Shown here piece by piece: positions 55,701-64,000 of a stretch of DNA of 64,000 nt. The number at the start of each line of letters is the position of its first letter. Within the stretch, counting starts at the first letter, position 1. Both the position numbers and the translations under genes were made by a program. The stretch is taken from positions 977,918-1,041,917 of the forward strand of contig JAJEKV010000072.1 of assembly GCA_021234155.1 (NCBI GenBank), in the 5' to 3' direction. The stretch is from Isoetes taiwanensis (lineage: Eukaryota > Streptophyta > Lycopodiopsida > Isoetales > Isoetaceae). Below the pieces are notes generated by a model, which had not been told where the DNA came from, ran no database searches, and saw only the letters and a list, made by a program, of their open reading frames with translations.

Positions 55701-58700
55701 CTAGGCACTGTCTGCGGAATTACTAGTGCCCCGGCTTCCCATTGGGTCATACAACTGCAAGTATCTCACCCATTGTTCCGGGGTAATATTTCTGTAGGTC
55801 GTGCGGGCTTACTCAAGACCTTTCTCCGAAGGCCCTAGGGTGGCGGTCTAGAAGACCAAACATCACTGTTCATTCTGGTGTGCTCCATAAGGTACGGCTT
55901 TCTTGGTCTTGAGGAAGGAGGTATTGATGATGGATGGCTGCTTGGGCGAATGGTGGGGTCCGGCCTTGGCGGAGCCATCGTTTCAACTCCCGACATTAGT
56001 CATCGAACCAATGATTGCGGGGAAGGTGGTTGCAGCCCACGTGGGATTGTCGAGGCGGTCTCTCCCAAAGCATCATCCCCTACCCTCGAAGGAGCTGGTT
56101 CACCGGGTAGTAAGCATAAGATGTTAGACTTCAATTTCATTAAATATAGCATCGGACATACCTCAATTCAAGTGTAAAACATGTTGGTAACTCAATTCAA
56201 ATCTGAAGCATGTATTGCATCCTTTCCACAATAGGTCATCGAGGGAAGGGGCCCGATGCACAAAAAGGCATCTTTAATTGTCCACGACAAAATAAGCAAT
56301 AAATAAAATTTTTGCTAGAAAGGCGTGTATACGTTTGAATTGGGTTAGTACTTGCCTTGCCTTTGGAAGCTTCTACACATGACAAAATTGGTTGAAGCTA
56401 TAGCACGGAGAGAATGGATTCTATTAGGTGGACACATCTGCAAGGCCAAACAATAAACAATGTTTCTTGCATAACTTTCATGTACATATCTGTCACCTCT
56501 AAAGTTGCAGTAGACAGTAAGAATCCTAAATCAGCAATTATTAATATGCCACTTTGTTAACCATGACACTTCGAATCCTGAATCAATATGCCACATTAAT
56601 TAACCATGGCCTTACGAAGGCGTGAGAAGGCGGAACAAAAAACCACAAAAATACTACTTCTCATATATATGTGTGGCAAAATCACGGACCCAAATCATAA
56701 GAAGAGAGGAGAGAGCTACTATTGTAAACATCCATATTCCATTAGGATTACCTCTAGGCATGTAATTGAAAATCATGGCAACACAAAGCGCATGAGAGCA
56801 AACCAATCAAGCATTTAAATTCTACTCAATAAAAATATAACTAAATTATAACACATCTGCCACAAATTCAAGCCTTCCATGACTTCCCATCCAGCAGGAA
56901 TACTTCACAAATTAAAAAGAGCGAGTTTTGAAAGTATAGGATTACTAAAACTTCGGGATTCATAAAAAGCGTCATGTTAGATTATGTTAGCAAAGCTTGG
57001 ATAAATTATTTCTTGCCCAAACCGCACTGCGGATCAATCTTAGAAAGTTCAAAACATGAGGGGCTAGAATGAGCAGATCGTTCTGAGTGAATAAATGCAA
57101 ATTGGCAACAACGTTACATGTTCCCATAGAAAATATAGAAAACACATAGCATTACACGGACAAAAGTAGCCATGGTGTCCTCCTTGATAAATGGGTTGTC
57201 AAGCACTACAAAGTCGTTTTAAGTGCCAAACTATAAACTAAATCAAAGCTGGCTCATTTGTCAAAGAAAATATCTACCACCGCGACTAATTAGAAAATGG
57301 AATCACAAAAAAGCTTCTACCTCGTTTGCAACACCCGGGACATGTGAATAGGACAAAGTCTTGCGGTGAAAAAATATGTGTTCATACGCATCCTCTTGTG
57401 AGTTTAATGTTGCTTCAATCTTACCTCGGCGGCTCCGCGACCGCGAAATAACAATAGCAAAGGCGTTAACCAACCATATAAGATCGGTGACATTGAAGAT
57501 GTGGCCTTGCAAGCAACTTCATATCTTTGCATGCTTGTATAAGTTAGATTTAGGCTGCATCTGAGGGCCAAAAAATATTAAATGTGCATACATGTTGAAA
57601 AGCAAAGCGCATTCTTCCTTATGGCATTTATTGCTAGGATTTCTATCGAATCAAATGTCCTATTGTTTAGAAGCGATTATTAGCGGCAAAAGCAGCCAAA
57701 ATTCTAAAAGATACTATTACATGATATCAATAAATTCTTATGTTGAGAAGCATGTTCATTCTCTATACAACATAATAGAATAGAAAAGAAAATCACACAT
57801 TCATTGAGCTTACGAGGCCAAGATCCTTGTCCAATAAGTGTTTGTATGCAATGGCACTTATGCAGGGAAAAATCGGAGAAACAACAATGAAAAGCTTTTC
57901 AAAGCGAGAACATAAAAGGCGCATATGGTGAAAAAAAGGTAAAAGCGGGCGATTCAAAGAAAACAAAATACCTATTCATATGGAGTTGGATCACGAGATC
58001 ACATGCGGAAAAACAATCGGAAAAACAATGAAACAACAATGATAAACTCTTTGGAATATAGAGGCAACCATCTCACATCGGTGTCTTCTAACGGCTTTGG
58101 AAAGGTCTCCCGGTGGCCTCTGTCCATTGATCGGTTGCAAGCATGGTGCATACCCAATTGCCATGACCATCTTAGCCATTTGCGGGGAACTAAAGCCCTA
58201 ATCCGACCTCCAAATGCAAATATTACCGGTTCGATCATGGCCAAGCGGATGCATACATGCATCGCCTCAGCATAAAAACTTCCTAAATCCGGCCAACAAC
58301 ACACGATCTCATTTTCTCCATATAAATCTTCTTCCCAATTTTTGGAAAGGGGAAAAATAACCAAGAAAAAAGTCTTTCGATTTTTGGATAGCCGGAATTT
58401 TTTACCGGCTGCCAAAACCCACAAAATCATAGGAAATCGAGTTAAAAAAAATTCCAAAAAAGTTTTTGGTCAAACCTGAAATTTCCAAATTAACAAGATT
58501 GATTGATATAGAGGGCAACCCTTTGTTGCAAAAGCGACTTGTTTAAAAGAAAGAAAACTATTTTCTATCTTTCATCAAAGAATAGAAAGAAATGAAAATG
58601 GCATACGGATGGATGGCCATGCAAACTACAACTTCTAATCTTCCTCACTTTTTGTTGTTAGCTTGGTGTCAAAAGGTATAAAGGGTGGGAAGCGAAACAA

Positions 58701-58933
58701 CAATTGAAAAATGGTGGGCATGCTATAAACGAGACTTTGCCCTTTGCCAAAAAAAAGCATCCAATTTTAGCAAAAGAACAATTGGGCGTGGGAAAAAAGA
58801 ATTGGACCATTTCTTGATTTATCACGTGTCATCCTTGCTTGCGGGGAGCCATGCTAATTTTCTCTATATCGTTCAATTTTATCGGATGTCGGGAAGAACA
58901 TCGAGAAATTTTGAAATTGAGCTTTTTATATGC
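55701..58933. other. AT-rich non-coding DNA
   Basis: No frame above about 150 codons and no recognisable motif. A short less AT-rich stretch at 58040-58260 shows nothing specific. Confidence 0.5.
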
Positions 58934-59700
58934 CTTGTAAGTGCCCATTTATTCCTGTGGGAGATATGTTATGGCTAGTGCAGAGTAAGTCTCTCTGTGC
59001 TTTAGGATTTTCTCATTTAGGGTGCGATGGATCTCTTCTTTCTTTTTCCTCACGATTAGCTCAGAAACACAGTACGGACTGGGTTCCAACGCGTTTGGGA
59101 ATTCTTGTCCTTGGAGGACCTTATTATTGTGCTGACGCTTCAAAGAGAAATCCATGCTATATTGTACAAAGCTTTTATCCATCTGCAATTTTTCGGATGC
59201 AAAGAGCTTGTCTCTTGTCTTAAGGTTCTCTGAAACATCACTCCATTGTGGCAAGGCCCAGCTTCACCATCTTCGTCATCTTCTCCTGCTTCAATGTGAC
59301 TGTGGTCTTATATAAGGTGACCGTGTGAGATGACTTGTTATGTGTAGCCACGTCTTTTGTCATTATGGGTTAATATTTTTTTTAACGTTACCTTATATGT
59401 GAGCCATCGATGAACGGCATATTCCTGCCATTGTTTGACCGTGTTTACGTTATGGATCAATATCAATATTAACCAAGACCAAGACTTTTGTCATTACATT
59501 ATGTGGGTTTATGATGAACATACGAAATATTCTTGGTATGACATGGCGTTTTTATCGCCCAAAAAGATGACATGACATTTCCTATAGTCTCTATCGGGAC
59601 ATATGGTCTTATTTCCGTGAGCATTGCCATAATAAACATACAATTTTTACAAGATCTGCTTTGCCATCTTAAATCCTTGCAACTTCTCACGATTTGTGAC
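58934..59700 (+). repeat. Long direct repeat, copy 1
   Basis: Homologous to 63193-64000, about 4.25 kb away in the same orientation. Shared blocks include CTTGTCCTTGGAGGACCTTA and GAAACATCACTCCATTG. Similarity is high but with many small indels. Function unknown; it could be LTRs of an unrecognised element or a segmental duplication. Confidence 0.75.
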
Positions 59701-60110
59701 CTTGGTCTTATATGAGATGACCGTGGTATTATATAAGGTGATCGTGTGGGGATGATCGTGGTCTTATTTCCGTGGTCTTATATAAAGTGACCATGTGAGA
59801 GATGACCATATTGCGTTGTAGCCACATCTTTTGTCATTACATTATGTGGGTTTATGGTTTTTTTTTTTTCGTTCTTCGTTACTGCGAGCCATCAATGGCG
59901 AGAATATTCACAGCATTATTTTATATAGGAACTGGTATGGGATGACCATGTTACATTGTGGATCAATATCAATATTAGCCAAGTCTTTTGTCTATCTTGG
60001 GTCTATGGTGAGCGAAATATTCACGGCATTGTATTATCAACATTTTGCCCAAAAATGACATGGCATTTCCTATATGGCTGAAAAAATGTTGCCATAATAA
60101 ACATACACTT
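59701..60110 (+). repeat. Partial third copy with GGTCTTATATAA units
   Basis: Repeats the second half of copy 1. It holds the tract GGTCTTATATAAGGTGACC in several variants (59707, 59725, 59765). The same tract occurs at 59308, 62868 and 63537. Confidence 0.6.
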
Positions 60111-62205
60111 TTCACAAGACCATGGTCTCAAACTCATTCATTTATACAAGGCGTATCACATCTTTGCCATCATGTTGTAGCGTTGGAGGCCACAGCTTCA
60201 AGAGAACTCTTGAAATGGTTATGCACCTTATGCCTTCCCTTCCCATTCTAAAAAGGTTGATTCAAACAAAGCCTTCACATTTGTGCCCTCACTTAAAAAG
60301 TGTGTTGAATCACGAGATACACTAGAAATATATAGCCCACTCATAACACTTCAAGCTGGGAAAATCTAAGCTAGCTATGTATTTTCTCGGAATAGACATG
60401 GATTTTAAAGTCTTGGGGAATGGGATCCCGAATCATTTCGCCACTACACAGTTAACACACTAAAACCGTTGGGCTGGAATTTATTTGGCATATTCAAATC
60501 AACTAGAAATTTATTCTTGAGGCCAAAGCTGCATGAACATTTCTCTTATGTGGTAGTAAGTAATGGATGTGTGTCAATCTTGAAATACACAAGAAAACTT
60601 TGCGAATGCCTTGTGTGAACATATATATCACTAAAGGATAGCATCGTAGGGGAATCAATATAATGGAATAGGGTAAACATCCTCAAGGTTAATATGATGT
60701 AATAGGGGAGAAATTTCACATCTTCAACATTATAGCATATGTTTGAGAAGCATGGAGCTATAAGCTACAATCGGAGATCACATCTATTTCACAATGCCAA
60801 ACCGATAATCTATTCTCAAAATGCCACATTGTCCCCATTATGGTTCAAATTGTCATTAATTGTGGACCCAGATACATATTTGGCAATGTCTGAGAAGATC
60901 GTGTCACCATTTTAATTCTAGGCCTTGATATAACAATTTGCTACAAGATTTCTTACAGATTCTCTGAGAAATAGGAAAATGAAGCATATATTTGAATATT
61001 TGACTTCATGCGGTAAATAAGTTTAAAAGATGGGCTATTATAAAAAGCAAAAAGAAACATAATCATTACATGTATATTTTGCTTCCATTTTCTTTCTCCT
61101 ATTCTTCGGTCTAATTAATATGATCAAGCAATGGCCCCTTTAAATTCAAGCAAATTCGAACAGCTAGGATTGCTCTATTGTCAGTGGAGATGATTTAAGT
61201 TTTTCTCTACGCCATGTCTCTAAATCGATTGGCCCTTTTTGCAATTGAAGTTGGAGGCCATCACAAATGCTTATTCTAGTTTCTTTCCTCCATGAACTTG
61301 TGCTTCAATCTTGGAGGTCCGATCCACATAAGCCTTTGGGGTTGTTTAACTCGGACCACATTCCTTGGTGCAGCTCATAGCAAGTAAGATTCTTAATTGT
61401 TAATGCGCTTGCATTTTGTAATTTATTTGCAACCTTATTGGATTGCACAATATCAGTTATGCATAGCCTACTTCATGTTGGTTTTGAAGGCTACCCACAA
61501 CACAATTTGCATCCCTCGGGTTAGATTGTGTTAATGTGGAAAAAAAAATTCTCCTATTTTTTGCTATCTAAATCCACTAACTAATTTCTCTGATTTGCAA
61601 AATCGTATGCATGTTTAATTAGTTGTGAGATCACATTTGCGTGGGAAGGCTGCAGTTTTAATGGGTAGGGGTGGGGTTGCCTCCTTTCATGCATGCACCC
61701 TTTTACCCCCAGTAACATATATTGCAGAACGTTAAGATAAAAAATCAATGGATAAGATTTGTTTGCACTATAACAGGGCCTAACTACCACTATTTATGGG
61801 TGCATGTGTGTGCGTCGATGGTCGGAATAAAGGTGTCATAATTTCTTTTTCTCATCTCTATTTAGGACATGGATCGTGCATCGAAAGCTATTTGAAAAGA
61901 GCTTTTAGGGATGTAAAAGTTTGCCACGTTTGGATCTTCGAATTGGTGGATCGTGACACAAAGAGGCGAAGACAAACCATTCGAAGATCGTTGTCTTATA
62001 CAAGTTGATTCATTAGAAGCCGTGTAGAAGAATCCGTGAACCTGCTGTGATTGGAGAAGCCTGACATTAAGAAGCCGTCTATGCATGAGAGGCATGATCA
62101 GGAGAATTGTGATTGGGTTTTTATCTGATGAAGATAATCTCTTTGAAGACATTTATTCCTAGAGATTTTATTCTGATTGATTTGGAGTTCGATTCAAAAG
62201 CGGTT
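60111..62205. other. AT-rich non-coding DNA
   Basis: No gene, RNA or repeat recognised. Confidence 0.5.
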
Positions 62206-62840
62206 TTAATTGCAATTCTCGGAGAGATATTGCGAGGGAGCCATTATAGAAAAATCGTGTGGCGAATTTGACAATCTGAATATGGCATTTTGTTGAGCAT
62301 CAAACAATCGAATATGGCATTTTGACAATCCCGAATATGGCATTTTTGTTGGCGTAGGCAAGTCTTCATCAAACAATTCTTGAAGGCTTGGCAACTCAAT
62401 GTTTGCTAACAAGCGCATTTCTTGCATTGATATCCCGTCTGTTTGCTTCTTGGCGTTGACAAAGTCAAGCATATCTCCATGTTCCTCTAGTTTTGGCAAG
62501 TCGTCATCAAACAATTCCTCAAAGTCGAGAGCCTACAACGGTTTGAGTGTCATAGATATCCCCTTTGTTTTGCTTCAAGTCATCATCTTGTGGCGGAGGA
62601 ATTGAAATTTTCTTGGGCCAACAAGTCATCCAACATGGCAACTTCTTTCTCCAAAAACAACATACCTTTCATTTGCTCCAAATAATTTGAATTCCTCTAG
62701 CTGTTCCGTTTATGCTTCTCCATCTTCTTTTTTGTGTTCTTCATTATTCTAGACTTTTTAACACCTTCACTCTTTGCCGTCTTGCACTTCTTAAGAGCTT
62801 CACCTTGCTTGGCCATCTTCATTTCTGTCTTCTTCATTTT
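62206..62840 (-). pseudogene. Decayed lysine-rich/acidic ORF, unknown function
   Basis: On the minus strand a frame from 62840 begins M-K-K-T-E-M-K-M-A-K and is very lysine-rich for about 40 codons before a TAG. After a shift an acidic frame (62514-62206) repeats the motif ELFD(E/D)DLP twice, in L-Q-E-L-F-D-E-D-L-P and M-F-D-D-D-L-P contexts. GAATATGGCATTTT occurs three times at its end. A basic-then-acidic composition with internal repeats suggests a once-coding sequence, possibly from a transposon. I recognise no family. Confidence 0.3.
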
Positions 62841-63192
62841 GGTGTTTACTGTGGAATGGAATGACGGTCTTATATAGGTTGATCATGTGGGCTGACCGTG
62901 TAGGATGACTGGGTTGACCGCGTGGCCCGTGTCGTGTCGCGATGGCCAGGTGTGGATTTTTTTGAAACATTAACTTGATGCATCGACGATAATATCTCAA
63001 CGTTAGCGTTAATATCTCAATGATAATATCGGATAATATCCCTTCGATAATATCACGCGATTCACTTCGATGTTCCCTCAAATCGGAATATACGAGTTTG
63101 CGGTTTAGTGAGCTCTGTCTTGTAGTAAGTATTCATAAATCATGTAAGCTAACAATAGTAAGAACCCTCGGCATTATAGCCTTATTTGGTTT
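62841..63192. other. Spacer with TGACCGTG-like units
   Basis: Contains GGTCTTATATAGG and several GACCGTG/GACCGCG variants like those in the long direct repeats. Confidence 0.4.
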
Positions 63193-64000
63193 TAACACTT
63201 GTGAATGCCCATTCTTGAGTAAGTCTCTCCGTGTTTTAGGGTTTTTCATTTTTAGGTGTGATGCTTCTCTTCTTTCTTTTTCCTCACGATTAGCTCGAAA
63301 CCGCATGCGGACTAGGTTCCAACAGCGTTTGGGGATTCTTGTCCTTGGAGGACCTTATTATTGTCTTGGCCTTCAAAGAAAACCCATGCTATATTGTACA
63401 AAGCTTTTACCCATTTGCAATTTTCGGATGCAAAAGAGCTTATGCATTATCTTAAGGTTCTCTGAAACATCACTCCATTGCGGCAAGGCCCGGCTTTGCC
63501 ATCTCGTCATCTTCTCTTGCTTCCTTTGTGATCGTGATCTCATATAAAGGTGGCCAGGTGTGGGATGAACTTGTTATGTTGTAGCCCGTCTTTTGTCATT
63601 AAATTATGTGGGTCAATTTTTTTTAACATTACCTTATCGTGAGCCATCGATGAGCGGCATATTCACGGCATTGTTTGACCATGTTACGTTATGGATTAAT
63701 ATCAATATTAGCCAAGACTTTTTGTCATTACATTATGTGGGTTTATGATGAATGAAATATTCTTGGCATGACATAACATTTCGTATCGCCAAAAAAATGA
63801 CATGACATGAAATATCCTATGGTCTCCTTCGAGATGAAAAATGAAGTGCCCAAAAAATGACATGACATTTCCTATGGTCTCTATCGGACGTATGGTGCGA
63901 AAAAAGAGCATTGCCATAATAAACATACAATTTTTTTACAAGATCCGGCCATGCATCTTAAGCCATCTTCTTTTGCTTTGTCGTGACCGTGGTCTTATAT
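63193..64000 (+). repeat. Long direct repeat, copy 2 (runs off the window)
   Basis: Aligns with 58934-59700 in the same order, ending at the window edge in the GTGGTCTTATAT motif. Confidence 0.75.

Noticed and set aside
59050-59095. tRNA-like A and B boxes in the long direct repeat
   Set aside because: TTAGCTCAG and GGTTCCAAC are suggestive, but the B box breaks consensus and no cloverleaf can be drawn in either copy.

Overview
The window reads as intergenic heterochromatin from a large, repeat-packed plant nuclear genome. Supporting signs are LTR retrotransposons of plant lineages (Ty3/gypsy with and without chromodomain, Ty1/copia with the initiator-Met primer site), a plant-type LINE with an RRM-like ORF1 and a C-terminal zinc-finger RT, a eukaryotic 18S rRNA fragment, and no convincing host gene. 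I cannot name the species. A seed-free plant or gymnosperm would fit, but this is a guess. All assignments come from reading the sequence by eye.

Layout. (1) 200-16186, plus strand: element A, a Ty3/gypsy element of a Tat-like type (tRNA-Asp-like primer site, DGG protease, extra genes after integrase). It is split by chromovirus E (4049-9952, perfect TSD GCCAT) and its 3' end is lost. (2) 16897-32775, minus strand: element B, same family as A, end to end with TSD CTAAC. It is split by a 2.4-kb solo-LTR-like insertion F (26495-28910, TSD CTCCA) and by a 2.5-kb insertion G that starts with a MITE. (3) Element B sits in ORF1 of LINE H (about 16829-44504), whose ORF2 is in turn split by copia element J (37044-41819, TSD GGCTT, LTRs identical by eye). 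(4) 46985-48310: reversed piece of an rDNA unit (5' end of 18S plus probable 5' ETS). (5) 48345-50627: SINE-like sequence, then a non-coding LTR element K carrying seven 55-bp units. (6) 50662-50799: CTAT microsatellite. (7) 52867-55260, minus: element C, the 5' part of a third copy of the A/B family, next to a degenerate LINE RT fragment. (8) 55700-64000: AT-rich non-coding DNA with long direct repeats and one decayed lysine-rich ORF.

The most unusual material is in the A/B family. Gag, protease, RT, RNase H and integrase lie in one ancestral frame broken by a UAG at the same codon in both copies. Downstream of pol is an 84-codon gene on the opposite strand, with its own conserved CCAAT/TATA promoter and mostly silent differences between copies. 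Next comes a sense-strand ORF of roughly 950 codons with a long coiled coil. The first about 170 bp of the LTR keep an open, basic reading frame that could be that ORF's C-terminus. Two further signals stand out: chromovirus E has a 12-nt perfect match between its predicted RNA 5' end and its primer site (self-priming), and each 55-bp unit of element K can form two hairpins whose stems change by compensatory substitutions.
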